From Bacteroidota bacterium (GTDB taxonomy: Bacteria; Bacteroidota; Ignavibacteria; UBA10030): 34,280 nucleotides of DNA. Positions within the stretch are counted from its first letter, which is position 1. Every line of letters begins with the position of its first letter. The position numbers and the translations under genes are program-made. Shown piece by piece: positions 21,612 through 31,459 of the stretch. Location of the stretch: NCBI GenBank assembly GCA_017882185.1, contig JADGQA010000010.1, positions 1 to 34,280 of the forward strand, given 5' to 3'. Below the pieces are notes generated by a model that did no database searches, was not told where the DNA came from, and worked only from the letters and a program-made list of their open reading frames with translations.

Positions 21612-22505
21612 TTACTTCGGAACCCCATTCGATGGAAGGGTCTTCTGTTTTGCTTCCTCATGAACCATTTGTGTGCCGATTCCTTCATCTGTGAAAATCT
21701 CAAGAAGCAGTGAATGCTTTACCCGACCGTCAATGATGTGTACTTTATTTACACCAGCGCTTAACGTATCGAACGCAGACTGGACTTTCGGGATCATTCC
21801 TCCGAAGATTGCTCCATTCTGAATATACTCCTGCGCCTCAGTGTGTGTCAACGATGAGACTCGCCTTCGATTCACGAGAATGCCTTCGATGTCACTCAAA
21901 TAGACGAGTTTTTCCGCCTTGAGCGCAGACGCGATTGACCCGGCAGCAAGGTCCGCATTGATGTTGTACAGTTCACCATCCGGTCCTACTCCAATCGGCG
22001 AAATGACAGGCATGGTGCCTTCCTTAAGCAGCAAATTGATGAATGCGGTATTGACCGATGTGACCTCGCCTACAAGACCGAGGTCGGCGGCGTCATTCAT
22101 GAGTTTTTTCGCCCGGAGAAGATTATTGTCCACGCCACAAAGTCCAACGGCGTTCCCTCCGTTCGTGTTGATGAGATTGGTGATTTCCTTATTGATCTTG
22201 CCGGCAAGGACCATGAGGATCACTTTCATCATCTCTCCATCCGTGAAACGATGGCCGTGGATGAAGCGCGTTTCGAGTCCAAGCTTCCCGGCAATTTCGG
22301 TCGTCTCTTTGCCGCCACCGTGGACAATGACGATATTGATGCCGATTTTTCGAAGAATAGTGACATCCTTGGCGAACATTTGCTTAAGATGTTCGTCAGT
22401 CATTGCGGCTCCCCCGTATTTGATCACAAACGTCTTTCCCTCGTACGTTTGGATGTACGGTAGAGCCTCAATCAGTACTTCTTCTTTTGTTGTAGCGTCG
22501 ATCAT
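21612..22505 (-). CDS. argB: Acetylglutamate kinase
   Basis: FVIKYGGAAM, VIVHGGGKE, NINADLAAGSIASALKAEKLVYLSD, GGMIPKV. Confidence 0.95.
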   Translation of the reverse strand: MIDATTKEEVLIEALPYIQTYEGKTFVIKYGGAAMTDEHLKQMFAKDVTILRKIGINIVIVHGGGKETTEIAGKLGLETRFIHGHRFTDGEMMKVILMVLAGKINKEITNLINTNGGNAVGLCGVDNNLLRAKKLMNDAADLGLVGEVTSVNTAFINLLLKEGTMPVISPIGVGPDGELYNINADLAAGSIASALKAEKLVYLSDIEGILVNRRRVSSLTHTEAQEYIQNGAIFGGMIPKVQSAFDTLSAGVNKVHIIDGRVKHSLLLEIFTDEGIGTQMVHEEAKQKTLPSNGVPK

Positions 22506-23722
22506 GACCGATAGCTTGCGTTGATATGCACGTACTCCTTCGTCAGATCACAGGTCCAGACTCGTGCGTTCGCTGTGCCCTGATTCAGATCAATCGTGAC
22601 GACGACAGAGTCCTTGGACAGTGCGGCCTTCGCCTTTTCTTCATCCAGCACGATTTCATAGTTTTTCTTGAGAATCTGCACATCATCAAACGCAATCTCA
22701 ACCAGATCGGGATTGAAATCAATGCCGGAATACCCAACAGCGGCAAGGATTCTTCCCCAATTCGCATCGGATCCGTGAATGGCGGTCTTGACCAGGTTCG
22801 AATTCGCCACGGCCTTGGCGGCCTGCACAGCATCATCTTCGGACTTCGCACCGGTCACGAGGATCTCAACAAGTTTCGTCGCTCCTTCTCCGTCCCGGGC
22901 GATCATTTTCGCAAGCTTGATGAGCACGTATTCCAACGCGGCCACGAACAGCTGATATTCCTCCGTGTGGTCCTTGATGGCTCTGTTCCTTGCTTCCCCG
23001 TTCGCAAGAACGAGGACCATATCGTTGGTGCTCATATCGCCATCGACCGTTATGCGGTTAAATGACTTACTATTCGCGTGACGCAAGGCCTTTGTGAGCA
23101 GCGGTTGTGCAATGACGGCATCCGTTGTGACGAAGGCGAGCATCGTTGCCATATTCGGTGCAATCATTCCCGATCCCTTTGCCATGCCGCCAATGGTGAT
23201 GACAGACGAACCAAGGGAAAACTTTACGGCGATTTCCTTTGAATAAGTATCTGTTGTCATAATTGCTTCTGCAGCATCCCGATTTCCCGTTGGACTGAGC
23301 TGTCCCGCGAGCTGCTGTATCCCGGGAAGGACTTTGTCCATAGGAAGATATTGACCGATGACTCCTGTGGAGGAGACAAGGACCTGCTCCTTTGGAACAT
23401 TGAGTGCGGCGGCCGTCGATTCGATCATTGTCCACGTATCATTGAGACCCCGCTCGCCTGTGCATGCGTTCGCGTTGCCGCTGTTAATAACAACAGCTGA
23501 ACAGACTGGAGATCGCTGGACCTGGAGCTTGTCGACCATGATGCAAGCTGCCTGGGTCTTATTGAGTGTGAACACCCCCGCAACAGTCGCCGGTGTCCGA
23601 GAATGAATGAGAGCAATGTCTTTCTTTGTTTTGCGAATGCCTGCATAGATTCCACAAGCAGTAAATCCGAGAGGCGCAGTTACACCGCCGGTGCATTCAT
23701 TCAAGGATTGTTCAATGATCAT
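22502..23722 (-). CDS. argJ: Bifunctional glutamate N-acetyltransferase / amino-acid acetyltransferase
   Basis: [21 protein letters not shown] autoproteolysis motif; ATGA overlap with argB. Confidence 0.95.
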   Translation of the reverse strand: MIIEQSLNECTGGVTAPLGFTACGIYAGIRKTKKDIALIHSRTPATVAGVFTLNKTQAACIMVDKLQVQRSPVCSAVVINSGNANACTGERGLNDTWTMIESTAAALNVPKEQVLVSSTGVIGQYLPMDKVLPGIQQLAGQLSPTGNRDAAEAIMTTDTYSKEIAVKFSLGSSVITIGGMAKGSGMIAPNMATMLAFVTTDAVIAQPLLTKALRHANSKSFNRITVDGDMSTNDMVLVLANGEARNRAIKDHTEEYQLFVAALEYVLIKLAKMIARDGEGATKLVEILVTGAKSEDDAVQAAKAVANSNLVKTAIHGSDANWGRILAAVGYSGIDFNPDLVEIAFDDVQILKKNYEIVLDEEKAKAALSKDSVVVTIDLNQGTANARVWTCDLTKEYVHINASYRS

Positions 23723-24765
23723 AGAAGTCCCTCCGTTTCGTCATAATCAAAAAGTATGTTCATGTTCTGCACAGCCTGGCCTGCAGCACCTTTTACGAGA
23801 TTATCAATCACTGAAAAAATAATGATATGGTTGTTATCCGGGTACAGTCGAAATCCGATATCAATATAGTTTGAGTAGAGCACGTTTTTGATCTCGGGGA
23901 TCGCGCTTTCCGATACACGGACGAAAGGTGCCGAGGAGTAATATTTCTGGTAGCTTCTAATGACATCTTCCGCCGTAATGTTATTCCTGATCTCAGCATA
24001 GATGCTCGAATAGATGCCGCGCGTGATCGGGATGAGGTGAGGCACGAACGTGATCGAAACAGAGGAGCCCGCGATCGCTTCAAGCGTTGTCTTGATTTCC
24101 GGAATATGTTGATGAGCACCGACTTTGTACGCTTTAACAGACTCATTGACTTCGACGAACGACAATTCGGAAGATGCACTCCGTCCTGCACCTGAAACGC
24201 CAGAAAGAGAATTCACTGCAATTCCCTTGTTGCTGATCAATCCGTCTTTTAGCAATGGCGCAAGAGGAAGAATTGCGCTCGTTGGATAACAACCCGGATT
24301 GGCAATGAGTGAAGCGGATTTGATCGCGGACAAGTTCCATTCCGGCATACCATACACGGCTTGAGCAACAACTTCTGGGGCCGAATGAGTGCGCTTGTAG
24401 AACGTCTCGTAGAGAGAAATGTCTTTCAATCGAAAATCTCCGCCGAAGTCGATGACCTTTTTGCCAAGACTGAGAAGCTGCGGAACGACATTCATCGCTT
24501 CGCCGGAAGGAAGGGCTATGAATACCACATCGCTCGCGCAAACCGATTCCGCTGCGAATGACTCGAAGCGAACATCCAATCGATTCTTGAACCAAGGGTG
24601 AACTTCGTGAAGGAATTTGCCCGCGGACTTGTTGGCGAACACTTTGTCAATATGAACGCGTGGATGGCCGGAAAGAATTTTGAGAAGTTCTAGGCCGGAA
24701 TATCCAGATCCACCAAGTACTGAAGCCTTAATCTCTTTTCTCAATATTTCTGCTCGATCTCCCAT
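23719..24765 (-). CDS. argC: N-acetyl-gamma-glutamyl-phosphate reductase
   Basis: VLGGSGYSGLELLKIL, NPGCYPTSAILPLAPL; ATG at 24765 preferred because 24766-24801 is operator/promoter DNA. Confidence 0.93.
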   Translation of the reverse strand: MGDRAEILRKEIKASVLGGSGYSGLELLKILSGHPRVHIDKVFANKSAGKFLHEVHPWFKNRLDVRFESFAAESVCASDVVFIALPSGEAMNVVPQLLSLGKKVIDFGGDFRLKDISLYETFYKRTHSAPEVVAQAVYGMPEWNLSAIKSASLIANPGCYPTSAILPLAPLLKDGLISNKGIAVNSLSGVSGAGRSASSELSFVEVNESVKAYKVGAHQHIPEIKTTLEAIAGSSVSITFVPHLIPITRGIYSSIYAEIRNNITAEDVIRSYQKYYSSAPFVRVSESAIPEIKNVLYSNYIDIGFRLYPDNNHIIIFSVIDNLVKGAAGQAVQNMNILFDYDETEGLL

Positions 24766-24766
24766 T

Positions 24767-24801
24767 TGTATAATTATACATCTTATTGGATAATTATGCA
24801 A
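24767..24801 (-). promoter_or_regulatory. Tandem ARG boxes overlapping the argC promoter
   Basis: Minus strand TGCATAATTATCCA-ATAAGA-TGTATAATTATACA; -35 TTGCAT (24796-24801), 17-nt spacer, -10 TATAAT (24773-24778). Confidence 0.75.
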
Positions 24802-24908
24802 GAGAATTTTTTGTACTCACGTTTTTTCTTTAGTTCGGGCATATTGTGGAAGAATTGCAATATAACTATCCAAGCCGTACCTTCTAACTCACTCTGCAAA
24901 GGAATGAC

Positions 24909-26006
24909 ATGGGATTTACTTGTGGAATTGTGGGTCTGCCGAATGTGGGAAAGTCGACGCTTTTTAATGCAATCACTGCGGCCGGAGCGGAGGCATCGAA
25001 TTACCCGTTTTGCACGATCGATCCAAACGTAGGGGTTGTCACCGTACCCGATGTGCGAATCAACAGGCTAGTTGAGATCTATAAGCCAGCCAAAACAATT
25101 CCCACTTCTTTGGAATTCCTTGATATCGCCGGCCTCGTCAAAGGGGCGAGCAAAGGGGAAGGCCTTGGCAATCAATTTTTGTCGCACATTCGAGACGTCG
25201 ATGCGATCGCCCATGTGGTACGATGCTTCGAAGATCCAAATATTGTTCACGTGGATGGATCGATTGACCCGGCAAGAGACATCGAGATCGTTGAGACAGA
25301 ATTGATTCTGAAAGATCTGGAGACCGTGGAGCGAAAGCAACTGGACGCGGAACGAAGTGCAAAGGGAGGCGACGAGAAGGCAAAAGCTGAGGCTGAGATG
25401 TTCGTCCGGCTGAAAGGGGAATTGTCCTCAGGAAGGCTTGCACACTACTTTTCTACGCAGAGCGATGAAGAGAAAATTTGGTTGCGTGATGCCCATCTAT
25501 TGACAAACAAACCGGTGATGTATGTCTGCAATGTGGGTGAGGATGAAATGGGGGCGGAGACCGCGCTTGTTCGGAAGGTTCGGGACATTGCAGCGAAGGA
25601 GGATGCCATAGTTGTCATCGTCAGTGCTGCCGTTGAGGCGGAGGTGGCGGAGCTCCTCCCGGAAGAACGTGAAGGATTCCTTTCTGGCCTCGGTTTGAAG
25701 GAATCAGGACTGAACAAGGTTATTCGGGAGGGATACGACCTTCTCCATTTGATCACATTTTTCACAGCCGGACCTAAGGAAGTGCATGCCTGGACGGTGA
25801 AGAAGGGAATTACCGTTCAACAAGCAGCCGGCGCCATTCACAGCGATTTTGAAAAGGGATTCATAAGAGCGGAAATTATGAAATATTCAGATCTGGATCG
25901 CCATGGGTCAGAGCAGGTCCTGAGAGACAAGGGACTCGTTTACACGGAAGGAAAGGACTATCTGACGGAGGATGGAGATATTGTCTTCATTCGATTCAAT
26001 GTCTGA
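24909..26006 (+). CDS. ychF: Redox-regulated ATPase YchF (Obg-family)
   Basis: GIVGLPNVGKSTLFNAIT, NYPFCTIDPNVGVV, C-terminal TGS/HAWTVKKG...FIRAE. Confidence 0.97.
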   Translation: MGFTCGIVGLPNVGKSTLFNAITAAGAEASNYPFCTIDPNVGVVTVPDVRINRLVEIYKPAKTIPTSLEFLDIAGLVKGASKGEGLGNQFLSHIRDVDAIAHVVRCFEDPNIVHVDGSIDPARDIEIVETELILKDLETVERKQLDAERSAKGGDEKAKAEAEMFVRLKGELSSGRLAHYFSTQSDEEKIWLRDAHLLTNKPVMYVCNVGEDEMGAETALVRKVRDIAAKEDAIVVIVSAAVEAEVAELLPEEREGFLSGLGLKESGLNKVIREGYDLLHLITFFTAGPKEVHAWTVKKGITVQQAAGAIHSDFEKGFIRAEIMKYSDLDRHGSEQVLRDKGLVYTEGKDYLTEDGDIVFIRFNV

Positions 26007-26009
26007 ACT

Positions 26010-27002
26010 CTACTTTGACAAACGACTGCCCGCCCGCTTTTGAGATTGTTTTGCTTTGGCAGCTTCCTTTGCACGATAATGTTCAACATCCTGATGGATG
26101 AATGAGACAATCAGGCCAGCATCTTTCAGTGTGCGAAGCGATTCGACGATACTCTCTCTGCTTGCATTCTGCGAACTCGTGAGCCCATCGAGAGTCATCG
26201 CTCTGCGTTCAAGTAGGGTAAGTATTACCGTGGAGTTGCTTGTTCCGCTGCTGCCTGGGCTGTGTTTGTCAAATGTCCCAATGATTTCGCAATGCTCATC
26301 GAATAGGGCCTGAATCTCTTTCAAACGCGATTGGGAAACAGCTTCCACCCCCCGCTCTGAAGGAGGACGTATGACGGTGTTGAGCTGGACTTTGTCCGGC
26401 CGAATCTCCTTGATGACCTCTCTCATCTTCCGTACTTCCACCTCCTGGTCATTAAAACCTTTCGCGAACATGATTTCCAGCCATATCTGCCCCTTGTATT
26501 CCTCCCGAAATTCCTTCAAACCTTCGATAATCGTTTCGATGCGCAACTGTGGATGGGGACGATCAATCTTCTCGAACACTTCTTGTGTAACTGCATCAAG
26601 GGATGGTAGAACGACGTCCGCAGCCGTGAGATCATAACGGACATCTTCAAGGAATAATAAAGTGCCATTTGTAATGACGGCAACAGGAATCGAAGTTATT
26701 TGTTTGACGGCACGAATAATCTCACCGAGTTTTGAATTCAATGTCGGCTCGCCGGATCCAGAAAAAGAGATGTGATCAAGTTTTGTGTATCCAGCGAGCG
26801 CATCTTCGACCTCCGTGATGATGGCTTCGGCCGGAAAATATTCGCGCCGGTGTAGGGCACGCTTATCCGTTGCACCCACCTCACAGTAGACACAATCGAG
26901 TGTACACACCTTTTTCGGGATGACATCCACACCGAGGGACAGACCGAGCCTTCTTGAAGGAACCGGTCCAAATATGTAGTTCCATTTTTTCGTCGTTTCC
27001 AT
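26010..27002 (-). CDS. Radical SAM protein (COG0731/TYW1-like type)
   Basis: GPVPSRRLGLSLGVD, CTLDCVYCE (CX3CX2C), HISFSGSGEPTLNSKL. Confidence 0.88.
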   Translation of the reverse strand: METTKKWNYIFGPVPSRRLGLSLGVDVIPKKVCTLDCVYCEVGATDKRALHRREYFPAEAIITEVEDALAGYTKLDHISFSGSGEPTLNSKLGEIIRAVKQITSIPVAVITNGTLLFLEDVRYDLTAADVVLPSLDAVTQEVFEKIDRPHPQLRIETIIEGLKEFREEYKGQIWLEIMFAKGFNDQEVEVRKMREVIKEIRPDKVQLNTVIRPPSERGVEAVSQSRLKEIQALFDEHCEIIGTFDKHSPGSSGTSNSTVILTLLERRAMTLDGLTSSQNASRESIVESLRTLKDAGLIVSFIHQDVEHYRAKEAAKAKQSQKRAGSRLSK

Positions 27003-27159
27003 GACCGTTCAATCGCAGTGGTTTCTTGTTTTCGTGCAGCAGTTTTGTTGGGCGTCGGAGCTTACTTGATTATGTCGCTCTTTGGATTGTCACAGAATGC
27101 GGCCGGAAGGGAGGACTCGCATTCTTTTCCGGAGAAATTTGAGTAATTCTGGTGCGAGA

Positions 27160-27504
27160 CTATGACGGTCCGTGTTCCGATCCCACCGAGGACATTTTCA
27201 CGGACTCAATGACATCAATAATGACAGGTAAATAGCGGTCGAGCGCACAATCCAACGTGTCACGTTTCTTACAGACACCGTCTGCAAATTGGTGCTCGCA
27301 ATTTGTACAAATGTTGGCGCGTAACGCATCAACGTAGTCTTGAAAGGAATCCGATCGGACGCTTGAAACGGTGCGCACGATGTCTGGAAAAAACTTATCG
27401 AGGCCGCACGACTCATCGATTGGTAGCCTACACCCGCCCTTGCTATCGCCATCAATGCACTTGCGACACACTTTCTGTCGAATTGAATCCCAATATTGGT
27501 CCAT
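27160..27504 (-). CDS. Small 8-Cys protein with tandem CX2CX8CX7C repeats
   Basis: MDQYWDSIRQKVCRKC...; ATG 27504 preceded by AGGAGG at 8 nt; two ~46-aa repeats. Confidence 0.8.
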   Translation of the reverse strand: MDQYWDSIRQKVCRKCIDGDSKGGCRLPIDESCGLDKFFPDIVRTVSSVRSDSFQDYVDALRANICTNCEHQFADGVCKKRDTLDCALDRYLPVIIDVIESVKMSSVGSEHGPS

Positions 27505-27872
27505 ACTCAGGTCCTCCTGTCTATCCATCCTTATTGGGTTGTTCGCAACTCCGCTTTCGGTTGTCGTTGATCGAAAATCTGAATGCGATTCTATCAGGCC
27601 CGATATCACACTTACTTTAAGCACTTCCGCAAGGAATATGCCAAGTCTTCGTATTGTCCATTTCCGGCAATTCGGGGGTGTCGAGTCCCCGATTTCCTTC
27701 CATTCTTCCCTCTTTGAATGAGCACGTCATCCTTCTTCTTTTGCAAGTTTCAGAAATCGTTCCAAGTAATGAGAAACTGTAAGCCGTTGCATCTTTGCCT
27801 TCTGCTGATTGCTGTTCACTGGACAAAGCCTTATTATGAGCCCCAATAATTCCAACAGAATTGCATTATCAT

Positions 27873-29030
27873 ATGCGAAAGCTCAGCTTTGCGATCTTTT
27901 TTACCGTTGCCCTCTCGGTTTATGCTCTCATCAATTTCTACGTCATTCTGCGCGGGTGGGAGCTCCTCTCGTTGCATACCGCGCTAAGAACATGCTATCT
28001 GGCTATTGCCATTGTCCTCGCAGCGGCCTTCATTGCCGGAAGGATCCTGGAACGGATACGTCTTACGTGGTTTAGCACGGCTCTTGTGTGGATCGGATCC
28101 TTTTGGCTTGCGGCGATGACGTATTTCTTCATCATCGCCATGGCTATCGATATTCTTCGCTTATCGAATTATGTCTTGCCCTGGTTCCCCTCATTCTTGA
28201 TTCTTCATCCAGCTCAAACAAAAGACGTGGTAGTGCTGGTCGTGACCACCCTCGTCGCCTTCGCAGTCCTTCTGGGGCACTTGAATGCTATTCGCCCGCG
28301 AATCAGAACATTAAACTTGTCAATCCGGAAAACGGTCAACAACGCGAAATCTCTCAATATTGTCGCAGTGTCTGACATCCACCTTGGGACGATCATAGGG
28401 AAATCGAGGCTCACGCGGATCATTGCGCTCATCAACAGCCTCAATGCGGACCTTGTGCTTCTCCCGGGCGACGTATTCGATGAAGACATCGGCCCTGTTA
28501 TCAAGGAGAATCTTGGAGAAACTTTGAGGACGATCCAATCAAAACGAGGGGTCATCGCAATTACCGGAAACCATGAATACATCGGAGGAGAGGAGGCTGC
28601 GTGTCGATATCTCAACGATCACGGTATCATCGTCTTGAGAGACAGTTCGTTCAAGATCGATGGCCTCTGTACTGTCGTAGGGCGAGAGGATTTAAGCAGC
28701 CGACAATTTGGTGGCAAAGAACGAAAAAGCCTGGATACGTTGATGAACAATGTTGATTTACGGCTGCCGGTTATCCTCCTTGACCATCAGCCTTTTCATT
28801 TGGAAGATGCAGAGCGCCACGGTGTCGACTTGCAGCTTTCCGGTCACACACATCACGGCCAATTGTGGCCTTTCAACTACATCTCACAGAAAATTTTTGA
28901 AGTGAGCTGGGGATACAAGAAGAAGGGGACTACGCACATTTATGTGTCGTGCGGTGTTGGAACGTGGGGACCGCCTGTCCGAACAGGAAACAGACCGGAG
29001 ATTGTCAATATCAGACTTTCTTTCGATTGA
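27873..29030 (+). CDS. Membrane-anchored metallophosphoesterase (YkuE/calcineurin-like)
   Basis: N-terminal TM segments; VAVSDIHLG, LLPGDVFDE, TGNHEYIGG, LSGHTHHGQLWP. Confidence 0.92.
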   Translation: MRKLSFAIFFTVALSVYALINFYVILRGWELLSLHTALRTCYLAIAIVLAAAFIAGRILERIRLTWFSTALVWIGSFWLAAMTYFFIIAMAIDILRLSNYVLPWFPSFLILHPAQTKDVVVLVVTTLVAFAVLLGHLNAIRPRIRTLNLSIRKTVNNAKSLNIVAVSDIHLGTIIGKSRLTRIIALINSLNADLVLLPGDVFDEDIGPVIKENLGETLRTIQSKRGVIAITGNHEYIGGEEAACRYLNDHGIIVLRDSSFKIDGLCTVVGREDLSSRQFGGKERKSLDTLMNNVDLRLPVILLDHQPFHLEDAERHGVDLQLSGHTHHGQLWPFNYISQKIFEVSWGYKKKGTTHIYVSCGVGTWGPPVRTGNRPEIVNIRLSFD

Positions 29031-29103
29031 ACAATTTCCGAGATCTCGCACTTGAATTGTGCAGGATTGGGTCGGAGATTTGCTCGTGCGGTGAACTGAA
29101 AGC

Positions 29104-30087
29104 TCAAAAGGTAGCGGAGAGGGACAAACCAGCACCGTGCTGGCTTATCGTGGGTGCGAGCGAGATATTCACCGGATTATCCTTGCCCTGACTAAAGACA
29201 CTGAACATTTCCTGATGTGTCGCAATCATTCCAAAGGAGTACCCAAGAAAAATTCCCAACGGATAATCGCTGTACCAGTGGATGCCATTGTTTGCCATGC
29301 CAACGCCGATGACGGCGCAAAACAGATATCCCACCGGTCGAATCCACTTCACTTCAGGGTAGTTTTCTGCAACCACGATTAGAGTTGCCATGGAGGTACA
29401 GATATGGCCCGATGGAAAAGCGTCGTACGCCGGAACATGCTTACTGTACTGGATTTGATCGGGAAAGAATTTCCAGATTCCGGTTGGCGATGAACGCGTA
29501 AAGGGGCTTTCTCGTCCGGTAACGTGTTTGAGCACCTGGATAATCGCGCCCGCGCCCAGAACAACCTCCACGATCTGACTTCCCGTCCGAAGAGCCCGTT
29601 GGTCCCCGAACACAAATCCGTACGCTGCAAATGCACCAGCGAGACCAAACTGCGTTCTGCCATCCCCAATTTCAGCCGCAAAATTACTCCAATCTCGTGC
29701 CCGGTCAGAACTCTCGAACAGATGTTTTGATGGAGTATAGGTAATGTCGTCGGTCACGAACAATGCTGTCGTAAGCCCCGCCACCACAGCCCAATCTCCA
29801 ATCCTGTCTTTCCGAAAAGAAGACTGAGCCCATTGCGACCAATCACGCGGTATGTTCTGAATAAAAGTGTACCACTTGATCCGCTCTGGAGTTGTGGTCT
29901 GTTCCGAATATGATGAATCCTGCAAAAGAATGTGGGATGGAATTGAAGAGACCGACGCCATGGAGTTTCCACTTTCTGCGATCGGTTGACACATCAGAAT
30001 CGATGGTTTGACAAGGATGCAAAAAAACGCGAAACAGAACCACAAATGCTTTCGGAACATCTTAACCACGATATTACAATCCAACAT
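29104..30087 (-). CDS. PAP2-superfamily protein, divergent active site
   Basis: DAFPSGH retained; motif 1 KHVTGRESP and motif 3 GMANNGIHWYSD lack canonical Arg. Start could be 30060. Confidence 0.82.
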   Translation of the reverse strand: MLDCNIVVKMFRKHLWFCFAFFCILVKPSILMCQPIAESGNSMASVSSIPSHILLQDSSYSEQTTTPERIKWYTFIQNIPRDWSQWAQSSFRKDRIGDWAVVAGLTTALFVTDDITYTPSKHLFESSDRARDWSNFAAEIGDGRTQFGLAGAFAAYGFVFGDQRALRTGSQIVEVVLGAGAIIQVLKHVTGRESPFTRSSPTGIWKFFPDQIQYSKHVPAYDAFPSGHICTSMATLIVVAENYPEVKWIRPVGYLFCAVIGVGMANNGIHWYSDYPLGIFLGYSFGMIATHQEMFSVFSQGKDNPVNISLAPTISQHGAGLSLSATF

Positions 30088-31102
30088 TCAGGGCAAGCCC
30101 CATATGCTGGCCGTCATACGTCGGAAGGAGGGCCACCGGCTTCGTCGAATGATTGAAATGTAGCACCACCTGCGCGCTAAAATAGCCAATCAATCCACCG
30201 ACAAAGCAATCACTCAGCCAATGTGTCTGTTCCATCACTCGACTGATCGCAACACTCGATGCGACTGTGTAAGAGGCGTAGGAAACCCATGGAGAGTCCT
30301 TGTATATTTCCGAGAGTGTTGTAGCAGCTGCAAATACTGTAGCTGTGTGACCGGATGGGAAAGCGTCGAACTGAGCATAAGAGCCTCGTTTACTCGAACC
30401 CTGATTCAAGAGCAGGAAAGCACCGTTCCAACGCCCACCGCTCTGAGTTGAGGCGCTGGGCCTTTCGCGACCGAACGAATGTTTCAAAATCTGTACACCG
30501 ATTCCACTTACGAGAAACGATTCGAGACCTATCTTGCCAGCTTGAAAGGCTGATCTGTCATTTTCCAAGTACGAATAGGCGAGGAAGCCGCCAAAAATTG
30601 CGATCGATGCACGCCCATCTCCAAGATTGGTAATAATAGGGCTAACATCTTCGATAGGGTCACTCGTAGTTCTCCAGCCGTGAATCACGTTGAACGTCCG
30701 CTGATCGGTTCGGATGAGAACAGTAGTAATGGCAAGAGCGCCACCAACGAACATTGCAGGCTTCAGATAGGATGTCGATCCCTCTATGAGATCATCTTGT
30801 TCCTGTGGTTTGACGAGCGGCTGCGGATCTTCCAATCGATTAAACAAAGGCAAAGCATTTGCGTCCGATGGAGTCTGCTTGGGGTCCAGCGTGAATGGCG
30901 TGCGACTTATGGTTTGGCGATCAGATGTAAGTCCGAATCGTTGCTTGATTCCCAAACGAACGACGCTCGCGACTCCTGGTGGGCCGTTGGGGGCGCTCGT
31001 CAGAGGCGACAAAGACACGATCCAGAATGATCCAAAGAGAAGTGAGACCTTCATTCCCTTATTACGTAATAGTTGGCGACCAATGTAACACATAGTTCTC
31101 AA
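30074..31102 (-). CDS. PAP2-superfamily phosphatase, canonical active site
   Basis: KHSFGRERP, FPSGHTA, SRVMEQTHWLSD all present. Start may be internal (for example 31054). Confidence 0.85.
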   Translation of the reverse strand: MRTMCYIGRQLLRNKGMKVSLLFGSFWIVSLSPLTSAPNGPPGVASVVRLGIKQRFGLTSDRQTISRTPFTLDPKQTPSDANALPLFNRLEDPQPLVKPQEQDDLIEGSTSYLKPAMFVGGALAITTVLIRTDQRTFNVIHGWRTTSDPIEDVSPIITNLGDGRASIAIFGGFLAYSYLENDRSAFQAGKIGLESFLVSGIGVQILKHSFGRERPSASTQSGGRWNGAFLLLNQGSSKRGSYAQFDAFPSGHTATVFAAATTLSEIYKDSPWVSYASYTVASSVAISRVMEQTHWLSDCFVGGLIGYFSAQVVLHFNHSTKPVALLPTYDGQHMGLALNVGL

Positions 31103-31459
31103 ATTTGGAAACGTTTTCTTCCAGAGCCCGGACGCGTCTTGATCAAGAGACGCACAATGGTCGAAAGTCGAAATGATTTCGGCTGCTTGAATTCTTCAGT
31201 GTCCTAATGGAAATAGCCAATACAGTGGATACGTTTTCTGCAAGCGATGTGTAAAACAGGGGTTCCGGAAGGAGATATGTGGCTAGACCCCAGGTTTTTC
31301 AAAGGGTGTTGACATGAAAACCACGAATAACACAAATTGGTTCCGACAAGACCCATGCCGTGTCCTGGGCCTTTGTAAAGTTTTTCAGATTCTTGAGGTG
31401 AATACCGTGAGTGAGACGGTCGTAGTCCCTTGATTGGATGACTTGTCTCCAGACAATCT

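Noticed and set aside
21919-22524. 201-aa plus-strand ORF opposite argB
   Set aside because: Antisense to intact argB; Ser/Pro/Arg-rich sequence typical of a shadow ORF.
27672-27692. TCGGGG-n9-CCCCGA hairpin
   Set aside because: Short stem with no U-tract on either strand; plausible by chance.
31314-31433. 39-codon plus-strand ORF MKTTNNTNWFRQDPCRVLGLCKVF...
   Set aside because: Short, weak SD, no recognisable features, and cannot be distinguished from chance in non-coding DNA.
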